The translations under genes were made by a program, and so were the position numbers. Positions 1 through 7,009 of a stretch of DNA of 14,982 nucleotides are shown here, in pieces. This stretch comes from Microcaldota archaeon (lineage in GTDB: Archaea > Micrarchaeota > Micrarchaeia > Anstonellales > Bilamarchaeaceae). Numbering within the stretch: position 1 is the first letter of the stretch; the number at the start of each line of letters is the position of its first letter. The stretch is from the NCBI GenBank assembly GCA_013331535.1, contig DUGF01000068.1, positions 3,219-18,200 of the forward strand, written 5' to 3'. Below the pieces are notes generated by a model. It was not told the origin of the DNA. It searched no databases and saw only the letters and a program-made list of their open reading frames with translations.

Positions 1-389
1 CCACTTTTATGTAGAAAAATTTCGTAATCATTTGTCGTTCTTATTGTGAAACAACCGTCGTCATGTCTCCCTACAATATAACCTTTAAGTATTATTTCCT
101 TTCCTCGTCTAATCTGTGCGCTTCCTTTTCCATTTTCATACAGGATATCCCCGTTATCAAACTTGAATGTAGGCGTGAATGCAGATAATTGCACGCCTTC
201 CAGAACCCTGCGAGACTTGGTGGATTCCGTTTCTTCCGGTTTTCTTCTAAACGCGCTTGGTTGTCCCATATCACTCCCCATGTTAGGTCTTGCAGAATAA
301 ATATCTGTAAGAGGTGTATTAATACTTTTGGCTGGGCTGGTGCATGATATTGCAACAGACAAAGCAAGACTCGCAAATCTTAATCCCAT
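1..389 (-). CDS. Exported, possibly lipid-anchored protein of unknown function (C-terminus cut by window edge)
   Basis: An open frame runs without a stop from an ATG at 387-389 to the left edge, giving 129 visible codons. The N-terminus (MGLRFASLALSVAISC) is a short charged start followed by a hydrophobic stretch ending at Cys16, which resembles a signal peptide with a weak lipobox (AIS-C). After it come a Ser/Thr/Pro-rich linker with many charged residues (about 17-65) and then a stretch that looks beta-rich (about 66-129), with alternating hydrophobic residues and Gly/Asn turns. I do not recognise the family. It starts 52 nt after the stop of the pilin-like gene on the same strand, with no clear Shine-Dalgarno or TATA box of its own, so co-transcription is likely. 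A role in the envelope beside the pilin-like protein is inference. The missing C-terminus may hold the diagnostic domain. Confidence 0.7.
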   Translation of the reverse strand, partial: MGLRFASLALSVAISCTSPAKSINTPLTDIYSARPNMGSDMGQPSAFRRKPEETESTKSRRVLEGVQLSAFTPTFKFDNGDILYENGKGSAQIRRGKEIILKGYIVGRHDDGCFTIRTTNDYEIFLHKS

Positions 390-441
390 GTTTTAATTTA
401 TGGATGAAAGAAAATAAGAACGTTTTGGAGAACTGGGGTTA

Positions 442-687
442 TTACGTAAGCAGCTTGCTCGACTCTTCCTGTATTGCACCAGCGCTCATTACCACCGCTG
501 CCATTATCATTCCGCCAACAAATAGTCCAACTGCTACTGTCTGCCATTTTCCCCTTACCTCTGCAGGCTGGGTGTTTGACAATCCGTAAACTATGCCGGC
601 GAGAACTATGAGAATAAGGGAAAGAATCCCGCCAACACTTTTCAATGTCGTTGATATTCCTGTTAAAAGACTCTCTACATACGCCAT
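442..687 (-). CDS. Small two-helix membrane protein, VirB2/TrbC/CedA1-like pilin candidate
   Basis: The protein has 81 residues: a short N-terminal amphipathic part (1-16), a hydrophobic helix at about 17-36, a short polar loop with Arg45 and Lys47 (37-49), a second glycine-rich helix at about 50-72, and an acidic/polar tail. This layout (two membrane helices joined by a short basic loop, about 80 residues) is that of mature VirB2/TrbC conjugative pilins and of the archaeal DNA-import pilins CedA1 and TedC. There is no separate cleavable signal peptide before the first helix. The start is well supported by AGGAG seven bases upstream (695-699). No VirB4-like ATPase or polytopic VirB6-like gene is visible here, although the window ends soon downstream. 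The alternative is a holin-like or other small membrane protein. Topology is read directly; family membership is inference. Confidence 0.65.
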   Translation of the reverse strand: MAYVESLLTGISTTLKSVGGILSLILIVLAGIVYGLSNTQPAEVRGKWQTVAVGLFVGGMIMAAVVMSAGAIQEESSKLLT

Positions 688-740
688 AAAAATTCTCCTG
701 AATTTTTATACTGTCGGAAATGCGATTTCCTCCATGCCAT
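675..740 (-). other. Possible leader peptide overlapping the pilin start (21 codons)
   Basis: The ATG of the first repeat copy (738-740), preceded by GGTGG, opens a 21-codon frame (MAWRKSHFRQYKNSGEFLWRM) that ends in TAG at 675-677, 13 bases inside the pilin gene. The second copy has a matching ATG at 811-813, opening 35 codons that begin MAWRKSRYFRQYKN and end at 706. The two copies differ by exactly 3 nt in the loop, which keeps the frame. The third copy has ATA in place of ATG. Translation is unproven. The similarity may simply follow from the DNA repeat. Confidence 0.3.
695..699 (-). promoter_or_regulatory. Shine-Dalgarno of the pilin-like gene
   Basis: On the minus strand AGGAG lies seven bases before the ATG at 687. 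The surrounding sequence (AGGAGAATTTTTATGGCG) is nearly the same as boxes in the upstream hairpin repeats (GGTGGAATTTTTATGGCA). The gene's initiation site and the repeats therefore share an origin or a selective constraint. Confidence 0.7.
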
Positions 741-876
741 AAAAATTCCACCATAAACTTGATTTCTGGAAATTTTTATACTGTCGGAAATATCTCGATT
801 TCCTCCATGCCATAAAAATTCCACCATGAATTTTTATTATTTCGAAAACCACTGTTTTCTCAATGCTATAAAAATC
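700..876 (-). repeat. Three covarying hairpin repeats in the leader of the pilin-like gene
   Basis: Three imperfect inverted repeats occur at 700-748, 769-821 and 828-876. Each has outer arms GAATTTTTAT / ATAAAAATTC (or one-base variants) and an inner stem. Inner stems are GGAAAT/ATTTCC with a 3-nt loop (716-730), GGAAAT/ATTTCC with a 6-nt loop (786-803), and GAAAAC/GTTTTC with a 4-nt loop (844-859). The third copy differs from the others on both arms yet still pairs, so pairing appears conserved rather than sequence. Read on the minus strand, each unit opens with an SD-like GGTGG or GGTGA and then TTTTTATGGC (TTTTTATAGC in copy three). They sit between the TATA box at 921-929 and the pilin start. 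Confidence 0.75.
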
Positions 877-920
877 ACCTAATTTTCATAAAAACCCGCT
901 AAAAATCTATTTCTGGAAGA

Positions 921-929
921 TATTTAAAC
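921..929 (-). promoter_or_regulatory. Probable TATA box for the pilin/exported-protein unit
   Basis: The minus strand reads GTTTAAATA, a good archaeal TATA element, about 45 bases after the GAPDH stop. Placing the transcription start some 25 bases downstream (near 898) gives a leader of roughly 210 nt that holds all three hairpin repeats before the pilin start. Confidence 0.5.
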
Positions 930-972
930 GGTTGTGGTGGGATGAGGGATTGCTTTCACTCCGTTTCCGTAG

Positions 973-1983
973 TTATTTCTTCCTCCCCACCAGCCTCACG
1001 AAATCAACAAGCCTGTTTGAATATCCATACTCATTATCATACCATGCAGAAACCTTTACTAATTTTCCAATTGCTTTTGTAAGCGGTCCATCAACTATTG
1101 CAGAGTGCGGATTTCCGATAATATCGCTCGAAACAATCGGTTCTTCCGTATATTCGATTATTCCTCTCAGTTCATCATGGCTTGCGCGTTTCAATTCCTC
1201 GTTTATCTCAGCAACCGTTGCCGCATTCTTAAGTTCAAGTGTCATATCATTCATTGAACCATTGGGCACAGGAACCCGGAATGCCACTCCATCTAGTTTC
1301 CCATTCATTTGAGGAAGCACTTCTCCCACTGCCTTTGCAGCGCCTGTGCTTGTGGGAATGATATTCACTGCCCCTGCCCTGGCCCTTCTCCAGTCTTTTT
1401 CATGGCTTCCGTCAAGGAGTCTCTGGTCGTTTGTATATGCGTGAACAGTGCTAAGGAATCCGCATTCTATCCCAAATTTCTTGTCAAGAACCTTTAGAAC
1501 AGGTGCAAGGCAGTTAGTTGTGCACGAAGCAAGGGAAACTATTGTCATTGTCGCGGGATCGAATTTTTCTTCATTAACCCCCAAAACTATTGTCGCATCA
1601 ACTCCTTTTCCCGGAGCTGAAATAAGAACAAACTTCGCACCCGCATTCAGATGCTTCTCAGCATCAGCCCTTTTTGTGAACTCCCCGCTGCTCTCAAGAA
1701 CAAAGTCAATATTAAGGTCTTTCCACGGGAGTTTGAGTGGGTCTGTTTCGCGTATCCACTTTATTTCATATCCGTTTATGGCAAGGTTTCCGTTTTTCAC
1801 TTCCACGGTTCCGTCAAACTTTCCAAATGCAGAATCATATTTGAATAAATGCGCATGCATCTCCACCGCGCTTCTGGTATTTATTGCAACGATTTCTATT
1901 TCTTTTCCAAGCGCTCCCTGTGCTACTACTGCTCTTAGAAACATCTTTCCTATTCGTCCAAATCCGCTAATGGCTACTTTCAT
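973..1983 (-). CDS. gap: Bacterial-type (class I) glyceraldehyde-3-phosphate dehydrogenase, predicted NADP-preferring
   Basis: This enzyme interconverts glyceraldehyde-3-phosphate and 1,3-bisphosphoglycerate in glycolysis/gluconeogenesis in the cytoplasm. The 336-residue protein has the normal family length. Visible motifs are the Rossmann loop GFGRIG (7-12), the catalytic SCTTNC with Cys154, the catalytic His181 (HAYTND), the substrate loop HEKDWRRARA (194-203), NIIPTSTGAA (207-216), and WYDNEYGYSNR near the C-terminus. It is the bacterial/eukaryotic class, not the usual archaeal class II enzyme, so ancient transfer is likely. After beta-strand 2 it reads INTRS (34-38) where NAD-specific enzymes have IND; loss of that Asp plus a nearby Arg suggests NADP preference. 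ATG 1983 is chosen because GGTGA sits five bases upstream. A GTG at 1990-1992 would add three residues but overlaps that SD. It is divergent from the large surface-protein gene. Confidence 0.95.
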   Translation of the reverse strand: MKVAISGFGRIGKMFLRAVVAQGALGKEIEIVAINTRSAVEMHAHLFKYDSAFGKFDGTVEVKNGNLAINGYEIKWIRETDPLKLPWKDLNIDFVLESSGEFTKRADAEKHLNAGAKFVLISAPGKGVDATIVLGVNEEKFDPATMTIVSLASCTTNCLAPVLKVLDKKFGIECGFLSTVHAYTNDQRLLDGSHEKDWRRARAGAVNIIPTSTGAAKAVGEVLPQMNGKLDGVAFRVPVPNGSMNDMTLELKNAATVAEINEELKRASHDELRGIIEYTEEPIVSSDIIGNPHSAIVDGPLTKAIGKLVKVSAWYDNEYGYSNRLVDFVRLVGRKK

Positions 1984-1988
1984 ATACC

Positions 1989-1993
1989 TCACC
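1989..1993 (-). promoter_or_regulatory. Shine-Dalgarno that selects the GAPDH start
   Basis: On the minus strand GGTGA is followed by five bases and then ATG (1983). The upstream GTG lies within this motif, so the ATG is the better start. No TATA box is visible at the leaderless distance, so this gene probably has a leadered mRNA. Confidence 0.6.
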
Positions 1994-1999
1994 GAAAAT

Positions 2000-2099
2000 T
2001 AGCTTCTAGCTATGTCATGAACGACAAATCGTTCATGAGCATGATCAAGAACGGATCGCCGTTCTTGACACTAGCTTCTAGCTACTAGCTACTAGCTTC
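2000..2099. repeat. TAGCTWC heptad repeats flanking the hairpin pair
   Basis: The 7-mer TAGCTTC/TAGCTAC is tandemly repeated four times at 2072-2099, and two further units (the second ending T) lie at 2000-2013. As a result TAGCTTCTAGCTA occurs as an exact 13-bp direct repeat at 2000-2012 and 2072-2084, on either side of the two hairpins. No TATA-like element is visible in this gap, which is unusual for a divergent archaeal promoter region. Confidence 0.75.
2015..2068. repeat. Pair of covarying 24-nt perfect hairpins
   Basis: Hairpin 1 (2015-2038) has arms TCATGAACGA / TCGTTCATGA with loop CAAA. Hairpin 2 (2045-2068) has arms TCAAGAACGG / CCGTTCTTGA with loop ATCG. Both have 10-bp perfect stems and 4-nt loops. 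They differ at two stem positions, each compensated on the other arm, while the loops are unrelated. Only 6 nt separate them. They lie between the divergent GAPDH and surface-protein genes, and could act as DNA palindromes (operators) or as RNA structures in either leader. Confidence 0.8.
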
Positions 2100-2112
2100 T
2101 GGTCACTGACCT

Positions 2113-5100
2113 ATGGCCAATACCAATTCTACTATCTCAGAATACAATTTAAAACGTTCCCCCTCACAAATGTTTCTGATGCGAATTCTTGGTTTCTTCG
2201 TTTTATTAGCAGTATTGGTTTCCGTCTTCTCCGCTGGCATAGACACACCCTGGGAAACAGCTATCTGGGAAAGCAGTAATCCACACATCTTCAATGTTTT
2301 TGGGATACTTATATGGGATTTCAATGTCATGCACGCATCTATCTCTTCCATTTCCATTTCGCTAGATGACGCAAGCCAGATCTCCGATGAAAAGGCAAAG
2401 GACTATCTCTTTTCCACACTTGAATGGAAAAACAAGAGCACCAATGCGTATGTGCAATGCAATTCTGTTTTTTCTGCAGTTCCTCTTTCTGTTGTTTCCA
2501 AAAGTGAATCTATCCTCGGCTCATTTTCGTTTAATTATAAAATCGCCCAGTTATTTGCAAAAGAGCTGTTTTCCCATTCCTTTTCCGAATGTGCGAACTA
2601 TGGTTATTATTGGAAGAATACAATGACCAATGCAGCTCTTTTGCTTGGCAGGAGCGCAGAGCTTTCGGATTCCTCATGGCTTCTAGCAAAAAAGGATTTT
2701 GAGGAATTGGGCTATCTTGGGATTTGCGATTCTGATTTTTACGGGTATTCTTCCAGTTCATGTGATACAATAATTCCTGCGTTTTCCGGGGTTTCGACAG
2801 GAGATCTTTCTGATTATGATCGTGCTGCCACGATTTTTTCCAAATTAAAAAAATCTGTTTATGGTTCAGTTCCGAACCTGTCCGCTTCCAATCAACTGCT
2901 TAATCTAATCTGGAAACAGGATGGTTCGCTTGCAGACGCAATACTACTGCGCTCTCTTATGCTTAATGCTACCCAAGATAGTTTTGCAGAATATTCCGAT
3001 CTTAAATCCTCCCTTCTTTTAGTGCGATATTCCGCATCCTCTTCATTAGCAAAACCCGATGCCCAGGACGTATCTTTGATTTCTGCTCCTGTAAAATCCA
3101 GCGTTTTTAGCGAGGCACAGGCATATACGATCTCTTATCGTCTTTCCATGTTAAAAGATTCCCAGAAAAAAGCAGAAGCCTTGGTTGCGCAGGCGGATTC
3201 TTTCTTCTCATTCAAAAAACGCGGATATCTAAAGAATACTCTTCTTTCGCTTAGGGACTCAGTTGCACTCTTTGGCGTGGTTTCAAATGATTCTTCGGTT
3301 TTGCTTTCAGATTCGGAAAAGGTCGTTTCGATTGCCCGCGAGGAAGCGGAACTTGAAATCGCAGCGTTTGAATCCTCTGCGTCCGGTCACCCTGCAAATT
3401 CCATTGCCCGCTCGCTTTATGCAAACTCAACAATATCGCTTTCAAGCGGTGATTCCGCAACCACGCTCGGAAAAAAATTCATTTTTTATGATAAATCCGC
3501 TTCGCTTGCGCGTTCTGCAAGGAATAAGCTCACTGTAGTTTCTGCAGAGAAAGAAGCAGATGCGGGTGCGGACATGGAATCTCTGTTCGTTCTCCTGAAG
3601 AATGCGCAGAAGGATTCAATTGATGTCGAATACGAAAAGAAAATGCTTTCATCCATAAAGAATGACGTGCTTTCTGGTGCCGACTGGGCTGTGGCACTTG
3701 TTTCCGAACTTCGTGATTCAATCATTGAAAAGGTCCGCATGCGATATGGCGCTTTGGAACAAGAGCGTGCGGAACTTCTCTATCAAATCTCTCTTGGTCC
3801 GGAATTTCTCGGAGACCTTTCGTTTGACATGGCTTCTGCTGAGCAGGGTGTATTTGATGCAAGTGGCGTGTTGCTTTATCCGGATAGCATCGGAAAACTT
3901 TCCGCAATTGAAACAAAATACGCATATACCCGCGAGAAAATATTTTCTGCCTCTCGCAAAATCATCGAAAAGAACCTCATTGTTTCATCAAGCGAATATT
4001 TTGGTCCAGTTATTCTAGATGAATCTGTGAATGCGACAATTAGTACTACGATCCATAATCCAACCGGCTTCTCGGCAGAAAACGTGCGCATTCCTCTTTC
4101 ACCCTCCATTGATTTTGCAGATGCCTCAGTGCTTTATTCTTCATCAGGAGTGGATGGTCTTACTCTTCTCCAGAAAAATGGCATTGAAATCATTCTGAAA
4201 AACATCTCTGCTTATGAAACAATCCAGTTCGTTATTGGAAAACAGGCTGTTCTTGCGTTTACCTCAAAAAAATCCACAAGTGCGGTTGCACAAGCAGACG
4301 CAACCGCGCAGATTGAGGAAACAATCTCATTCAATTTGCTTTCAAATGGGCGTTTTGCGTACACACCAGGAGTGGTCGCAAGCGATATATATCTTGACGG
4401 TTCGGAATTCAGGAGCGGTTCAAAACTGCTTGAAAAAGGGCCGCATACGCTCCGCTCAGTTTCATCGGTTGATGCTGCCTTTTCCACAGACTCTGGAAAT
4501 TTCAGCGTAAAATCAGAAGGCACTTCCTCCGAAGTTAGTTATGATCTTTCATTAATTCCTAAATTGGATATCGACCGTGCAACAATTATCGTAAATGGAA
4601 ATTGGAGCGACCATGTAAAATCTTTCATGCTGTTTGCTTATACTGGTGAGATTATAGAAAACAAAAAAGACCTGGGTAATGGATTGTTTGGTTTTGATAT
4701 TCTTTCCCTGAAGAAAAATAAACCTGTAAAGATTCGAGTTAAGTATGCGGTTGATAATTCCAAAGAATATGCAATTGAGCAGCTTTCCGTTCTTTCAAAG
4801 TTGAATTCAACAGACGCGACGATAGTCTCATCAAAACTCATAGGCAATGATACGTTGTCTGCAATCTCTCTTCTGGAGCAAAAGCGTGTTTCATCCCTTC
4901 TGAGCGAAGTTTCATCTTCAGCACGTTCCTCATCCGTATCAAAGCTCATGCGGGAGCTGTCTTCCGAGAAAGATGAGATAAGTGGTGTTCTGTCCGGATC
5001 GGAATTCATGAGTCTGAATGAAACTGCGGATAGCCAGTTTCTTTCAAAACTTCAGGCAAGAAATTCAGTTCTTGAAAACACGCTTTCCTCAATTTCAAAT

Positions 5101-6084
5101 ATGACTAACGAACAGGCAGAGGATACTCTTTCCAAACTAGACAAGAAGTGGCTTGGCAAACAGGTGTCTGCGCAGTTCAATGATGCCGAATCAGAATTCC
5201 GCAAGCTCAAAGACAAATATGTGCTGCTTTCAAACGCATCCTCTTCAACAGAGCTTCCAAAGGATTTCACTGATTTTGAAAAATCCTCTGCCACATTCGA
5301 AGGTAGTGGCTCTCTTTCAGACGCTATCAACATGCTTGGGGCATTGTCCTCTGTGCGCGACGTGGTTCTGAAAAAGGAAAATGAAATAGAGAGTGAGAAG
5401 GCATCACTTTTATCCCAGATTGATGAATCCAAATCTTCTATTTCCGAAATTCTAGAGCACTATTCGAAAGAATACTCAGAAGGAAAAACCTCTACGTTCT
5501 CTTGGGCATTTAAGGTTGATCCATCTGCATTGCAGAAAGAAATTGCTAAGAAATCCATGACAACACAGGATTTGCGTTCAGCACTCAGTTCGCTTGATGG
5601 TTCGTTCTCAAAAATGAACGAAACCATTTCATTCCTTTCAAACCGTGCAAATAGTGAATATTCTCAGCTAAATGCGCTAAAATCTTCCAAATCTGGTTCA
5701 TGGAGCGAACAAACACTGAAAAAGTTCAATCAGGGGATGGCAAAGGCAGAGGATTATCTGGAGTCTGGGGACTATGTAAAGGCGCTCAAGACCGAGAGCG
5801 CGCTTGTTGCCCTTGCCGAATCCGAAATAGGAACCGATCAATCACAGGGAGTGATAATTCTCGCACTTTCCGCAACCTTTGTTATAGGTGTGCTTTTGAT
5901 CTATCTGTTCCGCAACCGGGGCGGTTTTGGCAAAGAAGGTTTGGGAAAGCCGCAATTTAAAAAACTGCAATCCATACCTTATACGTATGGCAGGAACCAA
6001 GATTCGGGTTTACGTAACTGGAGCAACCGGGAGACTGGGAAAAGAAGTCCTGAAACTTCTTCCGACCGCGATTCCATTAGTTAG
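2113..6084 (+). CDS. Giant serine-rich cell-surface protein with N- and C-terminal membrane anchors and coiled coils
   Basis: I do not recognise a named family in these 1323 residues. A hydrophobic segment at about 21-42, after a basic N-terminus, is a signal peptide or anchor. A second at about 1246-1266 (VIILALSATFVIGVLLIYLF), followed by Arg/Lys, is a stop-transfer helix. The roughly 1200 residues between are rich in Ser, Ala and charged residues, with many N-x-S/T sequons, and are predicted to lie outside the cell. Helical, heptad-like stretches occupy about 330-620 and 905-1240. A beta-rich, Ig/CARDB-like segment covers about 625-880. The start has only a weak SD (GGTCA). The last 32 residues (after about 1291) overlap the epimerase gene in another frame, are very polar, and may be a read-on tail. 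Possible roles are a surface stalk, adhesin or S-layer-associated protein (inference). Confidence 0.85.
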   Translation: MANTNSTISEYNLKRSPSQMFLMRILGFFVLLAVLVSVFSAGIDTPWETAIWESSNPHIFNVFGILIWDFNVMHASISSISISLDDASQISDEKAKDYLFSTLEWKNKSTNAYVQCNSVFSAVPLSVVSKSESILGSFSFNYKIAQLFAKELFSHSFSECANYGYYWKNTMTNAALLLGRSAELSDSSWLLAKKDFEELGYLGICDSDFYGYSSSSCDTIIPAFSGVSTGDLSDYDRAATIFSKLKKSVYGSVPNLSASNQLLNLIWKQDGSLADAILLRSLMLNATQDSFAEYSDLKSSLLLVRYSASSSLAKPDAQDVSLISAPVKSSVFSEAQAYTISYRLSMLKDSQKKAEALVAQADSFFSFKKRGYLKNTLLSLRDSVALFGVVSNDSSVLLSDSEKVVSIAREEAELEIAAFESSASGHPANSIARSLYANSTISLSSGDSATTLGKKFIFYDKSASLARSARNKLTVVSAEKEADAGADMESLFVLLKNAQKDSIDVEYEKKMLSSIKNDVLSGADWAVALVSELRDSIIEKVRMRYGALEQERAELLYQISLGPEFLGDLSFDMASAEQGVFDASGVLLYPDSIGKLSAIETKYAYTREKIFSASRKIIEKNLIVSSSEYFGPVILDESVNATISTTIHNPTGFSAENVRIPLSPSIDFADASVLYSSSGVDGLTLLQKNGIEIILKNISAYETIQFVIGKQAVLAFTSKKSTSAVAQADATAQIEETISFNLLSNGRFAYTPGVVASDIYLDGSEFRSGSKLLEKGPHTLRSVSSVDAAFSTDSGNFSVKSEGTSSEVSYDLSLIPKLDIDRATIIVNGNWSDHVKSFMLFAYTGEIIENKKDLGNGLFGFDILSLKKNKPVKIRVKYAVDNSKEYAIEQLSVLSKLNSTDATIVSSKLIGNDTLSAISLLEQKRVSSLLSEVSSSARSSSVSKLMRELSSEKDEISGVLSGSEFMSLNETADSQFLSKLQARNSVLENTLSSISNMTNEQAEDTLSKLDKKWLGKQVSAQFNDAESEFRKLKDKYVLLSNASSSTELPKDFTDFEKSSATFEGSGSLSDAINMLGALSSVRDVVLKKENEIESEKASLLSQIDESKSSISEILEHYSKEYSEGKTSTFSWAFKVDPSALQKEIAKKSMTTQDLRSALSSLDGSFSKMNETISFLSNRANSEYSQLNALKSSKSGSWSEQTLKKFNQGMAKAEDYLESGDYVKALKTESALVALAESEIGTDQSQGVIILALSATFVIGVLLIYLFRNRGGFGKEGLGKPQFKKLQSIPYTYGRNQDSGLRNWSNRETGKRSPETSSDRDSIS
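5955..5964 (+). promoter_or_regulatory. Probable TATA box of the epimerase gene, inside the upstream CDS
   Basis: ATTTAAAAAA lies about 27 bases before the ATG at 5987, the spacing expected for a leaderless archaeal transcript. No SD precedes that ATG. This supports ATG 5987 over an in-frame upstream ATG at 5927. Confidence 0.45.
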
Positions 6085-6910
6085 AGAGAAAAGCGGACTA
6101 AAAAATGAGATGCTCACTGATTTTTCCGAGAGTTCGCTCAAAGGGATTCTCAAGGATGCAACCACAATCGTTCATCTTGCCGGCTCCATGAATTTTCTTG
6201 ATCCAAATGAACTAAAGGCAGCAAATGTCGAGCTTACCCGTCGTATTGTTTCCACAACTCCGAAATCCGCTCGAATTGTTTTTGCAAGTTCTATTTCCGT
6301 GTATGGAAAATTGATCCGTGTTGTTCCTGCGGATGAGAATTCCCCAACTAATCTGGATTCTCCTTATGCCGCTACAAAACTCGAAGCGGAAAAAATAATT
6401 CTTGATTCAAATACAAACTCTATAATCCTGCGAATCGGAACAATCTATGGCCCTGGTTTTAGCGATTACAATATGATTCTCTCCCAGATAAAGAATGGCT
6501 CAATGAAAATAATCGGTCATGGTCAGAATCGCGTTCCGTTTGTGCATGTCATGGATGTGGCTAAGTCGATTAAAGGGGCACTTGATGAAAAAAATGCAAA
6601 ACCCGGAGTTTATGTTGTCTGTGGCGAATCTCTAAAACAGCAGGAACTTCTTTCCATAGCCGCAGAGTTTCTCGGGGTTTCCGCACCAGCAGATTTTGTT
6701 CCGCTTGATTTCGCACTCATGTTCGCGCAATTCGAGCAGTCAAAGGCAATGCTCTCGAAAACAAAGCCAAAGGTTACTACGGAACACATTCTGATTCTTG
6801 CAAGCGACCGGGTGTTTAATTCCGATAAGGCAAAGAAATCGCTTGGATTCAATCCACGACCGTTAAAGGATGGGATAAAGGAGATGGTTGAGGAGTTTGT
6901 TCAGTTGTAA
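5987..6910 (+). CDS. Extended-SDR NAD(P)-dependent epimerase/dehydratase
   Basis: This 307-residue protein belongs to the extended short-chain dehydrogenase family, typically cytoplasmic nucleotide-sugar epimerases, dehydratases or reductases. Visible are the Rossmann GATGRLG (12-18), VHLAG (62-66), a serine-rich FASSISVYG strand and loop (99-107), the catalytic YAATK (Tyr127, Lys131), the RIGTIYGPG substrate-loop region (149-157) and VHVMDVA. Length is normal for the family. The exact sugar substrate cannot be read. The N-terminus chosen (MAGTKIRVYVTGATG) is canonical for the fold; the 5927 start would add 20 residues that are the out-of-frame translation of the surface-protein tail. The gene overlaps the surface-protein gene by 98 nt, and surface-glycan synthesis for that protein is a plausible but unproven link. 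Confidence 0.88.
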   Translation: MAGTKIRVYVTGATGRLGKEVLKLLPTAIPLVREKSGLKNEMLTDFSESSLKGILKDATTIVHLAGSMNFLDPNELKAANVELTRRIVSTTPKSARIVFASSISVYGKLIRVVPADENSPTNLDSPYAATKLEAEKIILDSNTNSIILRIGTIYGPGFSDYNMILSQIKNGSMKIIGHGQNRVPFVHVMDVAKSIKGALDEKNAKPGVYVVCGESLKQQELLSIAAEFLGVSAPADFVPLDFALMFAQFEQSKAMLSKTKPKVTTEHILILASDRVFNSDKAKKSLGFNPRPLKDGIKEMVEEFVQL

Positions 6911-6919
6911 AAGGCAGAG

Positions 6920-6984
6920 TGTTCAGAAAACCGACCGGAAATAGCCAAAAGTGGTCGGAAAGCTGAACAAAAGAAAGATTTATA
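6920..6984 (+). repeat. 65-bp direct repeat, copy A, with internal dyad
   Basis: This copy matches 8320-8384 at 63 of 65 positions, exactly 1400 bp apart. It contains a two-part dyad: outer arms GTTCAG (6921-6926) / CTGAAC (6963-6968) and inner arms CCGACC (6931-6936) / GGTCGG (6953-6958), both perfect here, followed by GAAAGATTTATA, the start of the ATPase core promoter. Read in the frame that ends the ATPase, it encodes VQKTDRK and a stop, nearly the same as the ATPase C-terminus VQKTNQK. It therefore looks like the tail of a lost ATPase copy. Confidence 0.9.
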
Positions 6985-6987
6985 AAT
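6979..6987 (+). promoter_or_regulatory. TATA box of the ATPase gene
   Basis: TTTATAAAT, with purine-rich GAAAGA (BRE-like) just upstream, lies about 27 bases before the ATG at 7010. This predicts a leaderless mRNA and favours that ATG over the TTG at 6989, which would abut the TATA box itself. Confidence 0.65.
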
Positions 6988-7009
6988 ATTGTATGCCCAA
7001 TCAAGTGAT

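Noticed and set aside
92..376. 94-codon minus-strand frame in the left-edge gene
   Set aside because: Another frame starting at 389 is open to the edge and encodes a sensible signal peptide and mature region; the 94-codon frame is its shadow.
398..754. 118-codon minus-strand frame across the pilin gene and hairpin repeats
   Set aside because: It is out of frame with the well-supported pilin gene, rich in Trp/His/Arg/Cys without pattern, and begins in a repeat unit.
700..876. CRISPR-like repeat array
   Set aside because: The units are palindromic, only three, unevenly spaced and mutually diverged, with no unique spacers and no cas genes.
6920..6968. Integron attC-like site suggested by GTT...AAC outer arms around the ATPase cassette
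   Set aside because: attC sites read RYYYAAC...GTTRRRY; here the order is GTTCAG...CTGAAC, the core bases do not fit, and no integrase is visible.
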